A DNA stretch of 64,000 nucleotides. Source: Spiro-02 sp034114085. Lineage in GTDB: Bacteria; Spirochaetota; Spirochaetia; Sphaerochaetales; Sphaerochaetaceae. The DNA lies in contig JAXEWB010000011.1 of NCBI GenBank assembly GCA_034114085.1, positions 1-64,000 of the forward strand, read 5' to 3'. Each line of letters begins with the position of its first letter. Position 1 is the first letter of the stretch. A program made the translations under genes and the position numbers. This document shows positions 1 to 8,001 of this stretch, piece after piece. The notes under the pieces are model-generated. The model was not told the DNA's origin, did no database searches, and worked only from the letters and a program-made list of their open reading frames with translations.

Positions 1-132
1 CAAGCAGTCACCAAGCAGTCGGCAAGCAGTCAGCAAGCAGTCGTCAAGCAGTCACCAAGCAGTCGTCAAGCAGTCACCAAGCAGTCACCAAGCAGTCGTC
101 AAGCAGTCGTCAAGCAGTCGGCAAACAGTCGG
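1..132. repeat. 11-bp tandem repeat, about 12 copies
   Basis: Twelve head-to-tail copies of an 11-mer of form CAAGCAGTCNN (NN = AC, GG, AG or GT) run from the first base of the window, so the array may extend upstream. The last copy reads CAAACAGTCGG. The period is not a multiple of three and no gene spans it. Eleven bases is about one helical turn, so each copy would lie on the same face of the DNA. Two other intergenic loci here (20799-20875 and 47693-47766) have the same 11-bp period with a related core. Confidence 0.9.
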
Positions 133-176
133 CAATGAACTTACCACCAACTAGCAATGAACTTGCCACCAACCCC
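133..176. repeat. 22-bp direct repeat, two copies
   Basis: Two adjacent 22-bp units, 133-154 and 155-176, both begin CAATGAACTT and continue with R-CCACCAAC; they differ only at one internal base and at the last few positions. They directly continue the 11-bp array, and 22 is twice its period. Nothing else is recognised between here and the tmRNA promoter. Confidence 0.75.
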
Positions 177-288
177 AGAGTGAACTAATCAATCACCAAT
201 CAAGCCTTTAGAAATTCACCAAGCGGCTATATCTCCCCTCCGACATGCATCGCGAGCAACCCGTAAATAGCCAGTAAAAAATAGTCGC

Positions 289-317
289 TTGCCTTATCCA
301 CGATATTACGGTATATT
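289..317 (+). promoter_or_regulatory. ssrA promoter (sigma-70 type)
   Basis: A -35 element TTGCCT (289-294) and a -10 element TATATT (312-317) are separated by 17 bp. They place the start near 324, about 25 nt before the mature tmRNA 5' end, which fits a short processed leader. Confidence 0.7.
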
Positions 318-328
318 ACAGATGCTTA

Positions 329-350
329 CCGTAGGCTGAAAGCCTTACGG
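329..350 (+). other. Hairpin in the pre-tmRNA leader
   Basis: CCGTAGGCT (329-337), loop GAA, and AGCCTTACGG (341-350) form a strong stem with one bulged base. The 3' arm takes in the first two G residues of the mature tmRNA, so this leader hairpin is mutually exclusive with the acceptor stem. It may guide or delay 5' processing by RNase P. Confidence 0.55.
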
Positions 351-722
351 GGGTGTTTCGGTTTCGACTGGCGGTATGTCAGGTCAGTAGTTGCAAGCGG
401 AGCGCCAACTCCTAAAACTAGCAAAAACTTTTAAATGCCAAGAAAGAAGACGAATACGTCTCTGACGAAGCATACGCTCTCGCTGCCTAAGGTAGTTTGA
501 ACGTACAGGTCCGCTCGGTGCCGCTCTTAACCGACGGGTGCCTGTAACAACAAGGGCTTACTGGAACGAACGCCGGTGGCGTTCCGGGACATCAAAGCCG
601 GATACGGTGCGCTGCCGTTTGTCGATATACCTGAGCGCATCGGAACACCCAGAACATCGACTAAGCTTGTAGAGGCTGCTGGGTGGCCCGTTAGGACGGG
701 GGTTCGAATCCCCCCACCTCCA
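349..722 (+). ncRNA. tmRNA (trans-translation RNA)
   Basis: tmRNA frees stalled ribosomes and adds a degradation tag to the unfinished protein. The 5' end GGGGGUG pairs with CACCUCC at 715-721 to form the tRNA-like acceptor stem, with discriminator A722. A T-arm GGGGGTTCGAATCCCCC precedes it and the 5' part has GGTTTCGACT. The tag frame starts at GCC 437 and stops at TAA 488-490, giving AKKEDEYVSDEAYALAA, which has the expected ALAA C-terminus. The 3' CCA is not encoded (GAA follows A722) and must be added after transcription. One-piece form. The precise resume codon is inferred from the frame. Confidence 0.95.
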
Positions 723-741
723 GAACACCTAAAAAATGGTC

Positions 742-772
742 AACCCCTTGCATGATGCGCAAGGGGTTTTCT
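742..772 (+). terminator. Intrinsic terminator of ssrA
   Basis: AACCCCTTGC (742-751) pairs with GCAAGGGGTT (759-768) and is followed by TTTTCT. It lies 20 nt after the tmRNA 3' end. The 70 bp from here to the next gene hold nothing recognisable. Confidence 0.9.
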
Positions 773-845
773 ATAACCCAACCCCTCAAAACCTATCGTT
801 GAAGAGAAAAAAAACTCTATATATGCACGACGCTTTACATGCGCA

Positions 846-1796
846 TCATACCAGTACGCCTTCCGCATATGAGGCACAGCATTGATGAAGCAACCGCACA
901 AATCCGGTACGATTCAAATCCATGCAGACGGTGGCGTTTGGTTCTCGTTTATGGGGATTTATCCGTTTGTCGGCGAACGTCATGCCGGTAGTCAGTTTCC
1001 CTTGCGTTTCTACTTGAACGAACAACGACTCCGTTTCAAACAGATCCGGACGCATCAGGTAGGCGATTACCGTCGGATCATGCAGCGGTGCGCCAGGAAA
1101 ACCCATCTCCAGATGAAACTTCATGAAGAAATCCAGCAAATCGGCTACCAAATGCGGAACCTTACCGCCAAGGCTACGGATACCATCGACATCTCCACGT
1201 GTAAGGATAGCCTTCTCCGTTACATCCAAACCGCACATGACTATGGGAATCCCGCTGGAAAAAACCATGTCCGCGGCTTCGGGATCGACAAGAATATTGA
1301 ACTCAGCCGCAGTGGTCCAGTTGCCGTGGTCAATACCGCCACCCATCAGACATATCCGTTCAATATGAGAACGGACATCGGGATGGGAAAGAAACAGGAT
1401 GGCAAGATTGGTCAACGGCCCGGTACAGACCATGGTTACAGGCTCGGAACGTCCCATGATCAGCGAATAGGACACCTCCCAAGCGGGAACGTCTGACGCT
1501 TTCAACGATGGTTCAGGCATCGACGGACCGTCGAGACCGCTTTCACCATGCACTGACGGAGCGACTTGGAGAGGACGCACCAATGGTTCATGGCATCCCG
1601 CGGCGACGATAGGCGTTTTACCAATATAGTCGAGCACTTTCAAAGCATTATGAGTCGTCTTCTCCAAAGTCTGGTTCCCACTGGTCGTGGTAACACCGAG
1701 AACCTCCAGATTACGCGCGGCAAACGCCATGATCAACGCAATCGCATCGTCATGTCCAGGATCACAATCAATGATAATTGGAATCTTCTTTTCCAT
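846..1796 (-). CDS. Inosine-uridine preferring nucleoside hydrolase
   Basis: 316 aa, full length for the IUNH family, which cleaves the N-glycosidic bond of nucleosides to ribose plus base in the cytoplasm. The family's Ca2+/ribose-binding signature is at residues 10-17 (DCDPGHDD). TGPLTNLA near residue 125 and a C-terminal GAPLHDPTVIAYL segment supply the conserved Asn and His. It is the last gene of a minus-strand operon, 2 bp after the second permease. With the ABC importer upstream and the ribokinase domain at the operon start it completes a route from imported nucleoside to free base plus ribose 5-phosphate. Substrate range (purine or pyrimidine) cannot be told from sequence alone. Confidence 0.93.
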   Translation of the reverse strand: MEKKIPIIIDCDPGHDDAIALIMAFAARNLEVLGVTTTSGNQTLEKTTHNALKVLDYIGKTPIVAAGCHEPLVRPLQVAPSVHGESGLDGPSMPEPSLKASDVPAWEVSYSLIMGRSEPVTMVCTGPLTNLAILFLSHPDVRSHIERICLMGGGIDHGNWTTAAEFNILVDPEAADMVFSSGIPIVMCGLDVTEKAILTRGDVDGIRSLGGKVPHLVADLLDFFMKFHLEMGFPGAPLHDPTVIAYLMRPDLFETESLFVQVETQGKLTTGMTFADKRINPHKREPNATVCMDLNRTGFVRLLHQCCASYAEGVLV

Positions 1797-1798
1797 TC

Positions 1799-2749
1799 TT
1801 AACCTTCCCGCGCAGCCAGCAGCGCCTGTATCCGTTTCTTTTTCTGTTGATGTTTCCTCATTGAAGAGAATAGTATCAAACCGACAATCGTTGTAGCATA
1901 GGGAATTAGCTTTACAAATTCATCAGGAATCCTCATCGCCGCCAGCATGTTGGACAATGCATCGGCGAAACCAAAAATCAAAGAAGCAAGCATGGTCGGC
2001 ACAGGGGAAAGTTGCCCCATCGCCGCCGCGGCAAGGGCGATAAAACCTCGTCCACTCACCATGTCACGCGAAAAACCATTCATATACCCCATGGAAAGGA
2101 ACGCCCCACCCAACGACGCAAGCATCCCGCTGATAATCAGGGCGATGAACTTAACTTTCCGTATAGAGATTCCGACGGATTCCGCGGCCTCCATATTCTC
2201 TCCGACACATCTGATATGCATGCCCAGACGGGTTTTGTATAACAGGATCCACACGACGGCGACCATCACAAACGCAAGATATGTCAGCAAATTCTGTCCT
2301 GAAAATATCTGACCGATCACTGGTATCTTTTCAAGTAACGGAATGGAAATGGTCGGAAAACTCAATGTATTGATGCTGGAAGTACTGCCCTTGTCATGCA
2401 GTACGACATACATCAGGAATACTGAACCACCGCTTGCAAGCGTATTGAGCGCGATACCCGAAAGAATGATGTCCGTTTTCAGAAACAGGGCAAAATACCC
2501 GAGCAACACGGTAATGACCAATCCTCCCAGGATCGCGCACAAAAATCCACCGAACAAACTATGGGTAAGCCCAGAGCCGACCGCACCGAACAAAGCGGCA
2601 AACAACATGATACCTTCCAACGCGATGTTTGAAGCGCCACTGTTCTCCGCAACAACGGAAGCAATCGCGGCAAACAGGATAGGCGTCGTCACACGAAGGA
2701 CAGAATATCCAAAGTCAGTAGTAAAGATGTATCCCAGAATATCACCCAT
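1799..2749 (-). CDS. Nucleoside ABC transporter permease (second permease)
   Basis: 316 aa polytopic membrane protein of the permease family paired with BMP/PnrA-type nucleoside binding proteins (NupQ/YufQ-like). About eight to nine hydrophobic segments are visible. Mid-protein ENMEAAESVGISIRKVK is the cytoplasmic loop that contacts the ATPase, and GRGFIALAAAAMG is a family signature. It overlaps the upstream permease gene by 8 bp, pointing to translational coupling and a heterodimeric channel. Cytoplasmic membrane. Confidence 0.9.
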   Translation of the reverse strand: MGDILGYIFTTDFGYSVLRVTTPILFAAIASVVAENSGASNIALEGIMLFAALFGAVGSGLTHSLFGGFLCAILGGLVITVLLGYFALFLKTDIILSGIALNTLASGGSVFLMYVVLHDKGSTSSINTLSFPTISIPLLEKIPVIGQIFSGQNLLTYLAFVMVAVVWILLYKTRLGMHIRCVGENMEAAESVGISIRKVKFIALIISGMLASLGGAFLSMGYMNGFSRDMVSGRGFIALAAAAMGQLSPVPTMLASLIFGFADALSNMLAAMRIPDEFVKLIPYATTIVGLILFSSMRKHQQKKKRIQALLAAREG

Positions 2750-3812
2750 TGGTACGCACCTCCCTCACCAACAGCTTCTGGCGACTCTTAGCCATGAAAG
2801 CCTGCGCAGCCACCAACATGATGATGATTCCCTGGATGATGGCGATCATTTCGCTGGTAACGTCCGTACTGGTCGCCATCTTGTCAGCGCCGATACGTAG
2901 ATAGGCAAGAAAGAAAGCCGCCAAGGGAACGAATTGTGGCTTGTTTTTTGCCAATATCGCGACAACAATACCGTCAAATCCATATCCAGGCAGTTTCTGC
3001 CACTGGAACCGGTCATACATGCCGAGTACTTCGACAGCTCCGCCGACACCCGCGACAAACCCTCCAATCAGTTGCGACCATGCAACGATACATATCGTAT
3101 TGATACCCGCATACTGAGCGAACTTCGGATTTCTCCCCGTTTGTAGCAATGAATACCCCATTCTTGTCTTCCGCATGAAAAACACACAGAACACTACCGT
3201 AATGAGCAGGACGAAAAAGCCGGCGTGAATCCTCGTTCCGGGAACAATCTTTACCAGCTTCGCACCATCCGGTATCAGATAGGTAGAAACAAAACCGCTC
3301 TTGGGATCTTTGAACGTTGTATTTGCAAAATACTTGGTGACATAGAAGAACACATAGTTGAGCATCAATGAAGATACAAGTTCGCTGGCGCCCCATTTTT
3401 GCTTGAGCCAGGCTGGAATCACGCAGATAACGGCACCGAGCAACCCGCCGGCGACAATGCATATCATAGGAGACAATACTGGAGGCATGTTGGGGAGACT
3501 CAAGGCGACAAATGTCGCAACGGCACCACCAGCGTAGACGGCCCCTTCCGCACCCATGTTGAATTGGTTCGCGCTGAACATGATGGAAACAGCCAATCCA
3601 GTAAAGCTCAGCAGCATTGCAAGTTCTATAACATTTCCAAATCGTCGGAAAGACTCCAATGGACCAAGAAACAACTTTTGCAATGCCAGGAACGGTTCAT
3701 CGCTTACCAGCAGAATAATGATGAATGACAAAAATACCGCAATCAGGATGGATACGGCGAACCGCAAGGCATCGAACCATGTGTCAAAGGACATTTTTCG
3801 TATCTTTTTCAT
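2742..3812 (-). CDS. Nucleoside ABC transporter permease (first permease)
   Basis: 356 aa membrane protein of the NupP/YufP-like permease family, partner of the next gene. An N-terminal hydrophobic segment is followed by about nine others; GMYDRFQWQKLPGYGFDGI is the typical loop near the C-terminal third. The start is ATG at 3812, not the in-frame GTG at 3821: the ATG overlaps the ATPase stop as ATGA and has GGGGTG six bases upstream. Cytoplasmic membrane. Confidence 0.9.
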   Translation of the reverse strand: MKKIRKMSFDTWFDALRFAVSILIAVFLSFIIILLVSDEPFLALQKLFLGPLESFRRFGNVIELAMLLSFTGLAVSIMFSANQFNMGAEGAVYAGGAVATFVALSLPNMPPVLSPMICIVAGGLLGAVICVIPAWLKQKWGASELVSSLMLNYVFFYVTKYFANTTFKDPKSGFVSTYLIPDGAKLVKIVPGTRIHAGFFVLLITVVFCVFFMRKTRMGYSLLQTGRNPKFAQYAGINTICIVAWSQLIGGFVAGVGGAVEVLGMYDRFQWQKLPGYGFDGIVVAILAKNKPQFVPLAAFFLAYLRIGADKMATSTDVTSEMIAIIQGIIIMLVAAQAFMAKSRQKLLVREVRTNG

Positions 3813-5359
3813 AGCAAGCACCCCGCTATCCGTTGCTCACTCATTTTTTTCACTCCCAACATGTACTGTCCCAGCTCCTGCTCCGTAACCTGTGAGGCAT
3901 CAGGAAAATATGCCACGATCATTCCATCACACATGACGATCAATTGATCGCTGATATCCATGACTTCACTCAAATCCGCGCTAATCAGCAAAATTGCCGC
4001 TCCGGAATCCCTCATCTGCACTAATTTTTGATGTATGAAGGTCGCCGCGCCCACATCAATTCCCCGCGTCGGCTGATCAGCGATGACACAGTCGGCGGTA
4101 CTGTTGAATTCGCGGGCGACAATGACCTTCTGAATGTTGCCGCCGCTAAGCATCTTTACACTTACTTCCGGAGAATCCGTCTTTATCTGATAATCCTGTA
4201 TCAGTTGTTCCGACCAAGACCGAATTGCTTTCTGCTTCAATACTCCAGACTGGATGAACCGTTCATCATCGAGAAACGTAGCCAAGAGATTGTCTTCCAC
4301 ACTGCTGGAAACCGCAACTCCACGTTCCATACGGTCCTGAGGAATATGGGACATCCCTTTGGCACGAATATCATGAACGGATAAAGACGCAATATCCTCG
4401 CCATGAAGCAAGATGGTCCCTTGATCAATCTTGCGGAGTCCAGTAACGGCCTCGACCAATTCACTTTGCCCGTTTCCTTCGACACCTACAACGCCGAGAA
4501 TCGTCCCGGCATGGAGTGTAAAGCTCACTTGCCTGACCAATTGCCGCTGGATATCATCGACAATCGTTACACCGGAGACTTTGAGCACTGGCTCGCCAAG
4601 TCGAGGCAGCCCCTTCTCTATATGCCAATCCATGGCCTTACCCACCATGAGATTAGAAATCTCTTCCCGCGTAACAGCGGCGGTATCATGCACCCCCACC
4701 GACTCACCGTTGCGCATGACCGTAATCCGGTCGCACAATTCCTTGACCTCGTTGAGCTTGTGGCTGATAAAAATAATCGTATGTCCTTGATTCTTCAACC
4801 CTTTGAGTTCTCTGAACAGTTCATCGGTTTCCTGAGGCGTAAGCACGGCAGTAGGTTCATCCAGGATAAGGACCTGCGCCCCCTTGTACAACGCTTTGAG
4901 TATTTCCACCTTCTGTCGGGTTCCGACGGGCAAATCACGAATCCGTTCACGAGGATTGATCACAAAATGATATTTATCGATGATCTCTGACGCCCTGGCA
5001 ATCATACCGGCCTGATCCAGAAAGCCTCGTCTCGTCGGTTCAACGCCAAGAACGATGTTTTCAGCGACGGTCATTGACTCGGCGAGCATGAAATGCTGGT
5101 GAACCATCCCCAGCCCATGGCCAATTGCTTCAAGCGGATTTTTGAAATGAACTTCGTCCCCTTTGTAGATTACCTTCCCTTCAGTCGGTTGTTCGATACC
5201 AAAAAGGATTTTCATCAGAGTACTTTTTCCCGCTCCATTTTCACCGACCAAAGCGTGTATCTCTCCGCTTCGGACATGAAAATCAACATGCTTGTTGGCA
5301 ATGACACCATTGGGATAAATCTTTACAATTCCTTCCATCCGCAAAATATCCGACATCAA
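3809..5359 (-). CDS. Nucleoside ABC transporter, duplicated ATPase
   Basis: 516 aa with two ABC domains, as in sugar and nucleoside importers of the NupO/YufO and RbsA type. Domain 1 has Walker A GENGAGKSTL, signature LPVGTRQKVEIL and Walker B LILDEPTAVL. Domain 2 has a degenerate Walker A (GVEGNGQSEL) and the signature LSGGNIQKVIVA, normal for this subfamily, where one site is catalytically weaker. It powers the two permeases that follow. A GC-rich hairpin separates it from the binding-protein gene upstream, so its dose is probably lower than that of the binding protein. Confidence 0.93.
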   Translation of the reverse strand: MMSDILRMEGIVKIYPNGVIANKHVDFHVRSGEIHALVGENGAGKSTLMKILFGIEQPTEGKVIYKGDEVHFKNPLEAIGHGLGMVHQHFMLAESMTVAENIVLGVEPTRRGFLDQAGMIARASEIIDKYHFVINPRERIRDLPVGTRQKVEILKALYKGAQVLILDEPTAVLTPQETDELFRELKGLKNQGHTIIFISHKLNEVKELCDRITVMRNGESVGVHDTAAVTREEISNLMVGKAMDWHIEKGLPRLGEPVLKVSGVTIVDDIQRQLVRQVSFTLHAGTILGVVGVEGNGQSELVEAVTGLRKIDQGTILLHGEDIASLSVHDIRAKGMSHIPQDRMERGVAVSSSVEDNLLATFLDDERFIQSGVLKQKAIRSWSEQLIQDYQIKTDSPEVSVKMLSGGNIQKVIVAREFNSTADCVIADQPTRGIDVGAATFIHQKLVQMRDSGAAILLISADLSEVMDISDQLIVMCDGMIVAYFPDASQVTEQELGQYMLGVKKMSEQRIAGCLL

Positions 5360-5380
5360 CGACCTCTTTTTCCCATTAAG

Positions 5381-5407
5381 CAGGCGGGGACGACTCTCCC
5401 CCGCCTG
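5381..5407 (-). promoter_or_regulatory. Intercistronic hairpin after the binding-protein gene
   Basis: CAGGCGGGG (5381-5389) and CCCCGCCTG (5399-5407) form a perfect 9-bp GC-rich stem with a 9-nt loop. On the minus strand no T run follows, so it is not a classical terminator. Such hairpins commonly shield the 3' end of abundant binding-protein mRNA, giving more binding protein than ATPase or permease. That role is inferred. Confidence 0.6.
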
Positions 5408-5466
5408 TCACAAACCATAGCACGGATTCAGCGTAGCTTTTCCAAACTGAATCCATCAGTCAAGGC

Positions 5467-6567
5467 TTAGTACGGACGAACAGCGTCAATCTTGGCATTG
5501 ATCTGGTCGTTGGTCAGACCAAAGGCCGTATCAACCTTGATTTCGCCATTCTTGATCTTCGCCGTATAATCCGTGACAATCGCACGGACGTCGGAAGGAA
5601 CATTCTTCTGGTAGATTTCATTGTCCGCCAGACCGACGCAATCTTCATTGATACCCAGCGCGACACGTGTTCCCCAAGCCAGCTCGTTCTTCAAGGCGGA
5701 CTGCACAGCCAGGAAGATGGACTGGTCAACACGCTTGAGAACGGAACTGATAATCAGATTCGCAAGAACTGGGTCGGAATCCTTATACAGCATCGCCTGG
5801 TCGCTATCCACGCCAATTACCAGCTTGCCCTTGTCCTTTGACGCCTGAAGAGTCCCTTCTCCCGCATTCGACGCACAGCTGAACACGACGTCGGCGCCCA
5901 TCTGATACTGCGCGAAAGTCAGTTCCTTCGCTTTCGCGGAATCGCTGAAATTGCCGACAAACGAAGAAGCGACTTTGATATTGGGATTTACGGCCTTCGC
6001 CCCCTGGATATACCCCAACAGGAAATCAAGGATCACTGTGTTGTCCATGCCGCCGACAAAACCGATGACTCCGGTCTTGCTCATCTTCGCAGCCAGGACG
6101 CCAGCAAGGAAGGAGCCATCATTCTGTTTGTATTCTATGGAATAGATATTTTTATAGGCGCCTTTGGTATCGTTGGCATAGTCCATCGACGTATCATAGA
6201 CAATGATCTTCTGGTTTGGGTACTCAGGAGCTACCTTCTGAACCAGAGCCTGCATCTGCCATGTTCCACAGATAATGATATCATGCTTCTCGTCGCACAA
6301 ATCGAGCAAAGCAGGCTCCCATTTAGAATCATCGTAGCCGACTTCCACGACCTTGACCTTGCAACCGAGCTGATCCTTGAGCATCTGCATTCCACGATTC
6401 GCGCTATCATGGAAAGATTTGTCGCCGAGGTTTCCATTGATCAGCAATGCTACATCCAACACCCCTTTCTGTTGTGTGGATCCAGTCGAACTCTCTTGCT
6501 TGCCATTAGCGAAAATAGAAGAACAAGCAATTCCGATAATCAGGAGAACAACCAAAATACGCTTCAT
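5467..6567 (-). CDS. BMP/PnrA-family nucleoside-binding protein
   Basis: 366 aa substrate-binding protein of the basic membrane protein family (PnrA/TmpC-like), which captures purine or pyrimidine nucleosides outside the membrane. The N-terminus is a signal sequence. Cys at about residue 15 (GIACSS) could be a loose spirochaetal lipobox, or cleavage may follow SIFA; I cannot decide. The body has the family pattern: DVALLINGNLGDKSFHDS early and GFVGGMDNTVILDFLLGY in the middle. ATG 6567 has AAGGAG five bases upstream, preferred over a GTG two codons earlier that lies inside that ribosome site. Confidence 0.93.
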   Translation of the reverse strand: MKRILVVLLIIGIACSSIFANGKQESSTGSTQQKGVLDVALLINGNLGDKSFHDSANRGMQMLKDQLGCKVKVVEVGYDDSKWEPALLDLCDEKHDIIICGTWQMQALVQKVAPEYPNQKIIVYDTSMDYANDTKGAYKNIYSIEYKQNDGSFLAGVLAAKMSKTGVIGFVGGMDNTVILDFLLGYIQGAKAVNPNIKVASSFVGNFSDSAKAKELTFAQYQMGADVVFSCASNAGEGTLQASKDKGKLVIGVDSDQAMLYKDSDPVLANLIISSVLKRVDQSIFLAVQSALKNELAWGTRVALGINEDCVGLADNEIYQKNVPSDVRAIVTDYTAKIKNGEIKVDTAFGLTNDQINAKIDAVRPY

Positions 6568-6591
6568 ACCCACTCCTTTTGCGTTACCGCA

Positions 6592-8001
6592 TCACAATGA
6601 TAGAATATTTGCCACAGCAAGCTTTTTCGCCACATCGACGGTATCTTGCAGCAACATGCTCAAACTCAGTTTTTTCCCTTTTCCCCGCAGATAGGTAACG
6701 ATCTCATCGGTAAAAGGCTCCCACCATTGGTCTCCGATGGAATCCGTTCCGCCGAAAGTCCCCAATACCACTCCAATCTGTGCGGCATTGCAATCTACGT
6801 CTTGACCACAAGCACCCAGAATACGCATCGTCATATCAAAGTCGCCCTTACCATACATCAGCGCCACGACTTCAGCAGCGGCATTGGGATAGCTATGAAT
6901 CCAGTTGTATTGATGATATTTTCGTTCACACACATCCCACGCCTGCCGCCAATCGGCATGCCGTTCACACTGTTTACGGGCGAAATCAAGCACTTGGTAG
7001 TATTCACTGTCTTCTGGAATACAGGAAATCGCTCCATCCAAAATAGAAACGACATCACCAAGGACATAGGCTAGACTTGTAAGCACAGCATTGAATACCT
7101 CGCCCAGTACACCATTGCCATGATGAGAAATCTGCCCATCCTGAAATGCAAGATACGCCGCAAGTTTGGCATTACCGGGAGCGACTTGACCGCAGATCGC
7201 ACCACGCATCTGCGCACCTATCCATTCCTGGAAGGCATTACGGAACGTGCCGCTCTGAGGAGGATATATCCCGCGTCCCAGATTTTCCAGGGCGATCTGC
7301 TCAGCCGACCAACCGCTTGGAACCAGCTTGAGCCATTGATCGGCTATAAGATCCGAAGTGACAATGCCACTGTGCGCCTGACAAGCACGTAAAAATGCAA
7401 TTTCATACGTAATATCGTCATTATAGGTATTAGGCTGACGTACATATCCCGTCAATTCACCGAATTTTTTGTAAAGTTGAGCGGTGGTATACCCTTCCAG
7501 CGCCGTTCCAAAGGCACCGCCAATCAAACGGCCTCGCCAACCAGCCGCTATTCTGTCGGCGAACTCCGAAGAATTCAGCTGTAGTAGCCGGGGCTCGGGA
7601 AACTTGACGGACTTCGCATATTGCTCAAACGTATCGTATACCCGGTACTTCCAATACTGGCTTGCTGCGTCTTTGGGACTGGAGAACAACGCCTCGTATA
7701 TCCTGGCGGTAATACAGTGCAGGGTATCCATATCATTTGCTTTCAACGCTTCAAGACCATGTGCGATATATTGTTCCGCGACGTTCACATCATAGCCCAA
7801 CTGTTCCCAAGACTGGATCGCCGCAATGACAATGGACTCAGGAGCGCCGGAGCCGGGAACATGGCTCTCCCACATGAGACGCAAGAACGCATCGCTTCGC
7901 AGTTCAGCTTCTGTATTGTCAGTCCATGTCTGCTGCGATTCATCCAAAACAACAGGCTCTGCCTGTTCCGTCAACCTGGCAATGTATTCCCATGCTTTCA
8001 T
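6592..8001 (-). CDS. ADP-ribosylglycohydrolase family protein
   Basis: 469 aa, longer than typical DraG/ARH proteins because of a roughly 150-residue N-terminal region. The catalytic fold is shown by IGGAFGTALEG (about residue 160), the Asp-Asp metal site in NDDITYEIAFL, and the C-terminal metal-binding signature DVDCNAAQIGVVLGTFGG. These enzymes remove ADP-ribose from proteins or small molecules. Its place in a nucleoside/ribose operon, with a 4-bp ATGA overlap with the LacI-ribokinase gene and 24 bp before the binding-protein gene, suggests work on a small ADP-ribose or ribosyl compound. The substrate is not known. Confidence 0.85.
   Translation of the reverse strand: MKAWEYIARLTEQAEPVVLDESQQTWTDNTEAELRSDAFLRLMWESHVPGSGAPESIVIAAIQSWEQLGYDVNVAEQYIAHGLEALKANDMDTLHCITARIYEALFSSPKDAASQYWKYRVYDTFEQYAKSVKFPEPRLLQLNSSEFADRIAAGWRGRLIGGAFGTALEGYTTAQLYKKFGELTGYVRQPNTYNDDITYEIAFLRACQAHSGIVTSDLIADQWLKLVPSGWSAEQIALENLGRGIYPPQSGTFRNAFQEWIGAQMRGAICGQVAPGNAKLAAYLAFQDGQISHHGNGVLGEVFNAVLTSLAYVLGDVVSILDGAISCIPEDSEYYQVLDFARKQCERHADWRQAWDVCERKYHQYNWIHSYPNAAAEVVALMYGKGDFDMTMRILGACGQDVDCNAAQIGVVLGTFGGTDSIGDQWWEPFTDEIVTYLRGKGKKLSLSMLLQDTVDVAKKLAVANILSL

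Noticed and set aside
1..132. CRISPR array
   Set aside because: Units are 11 bp head to tail with no spacers.
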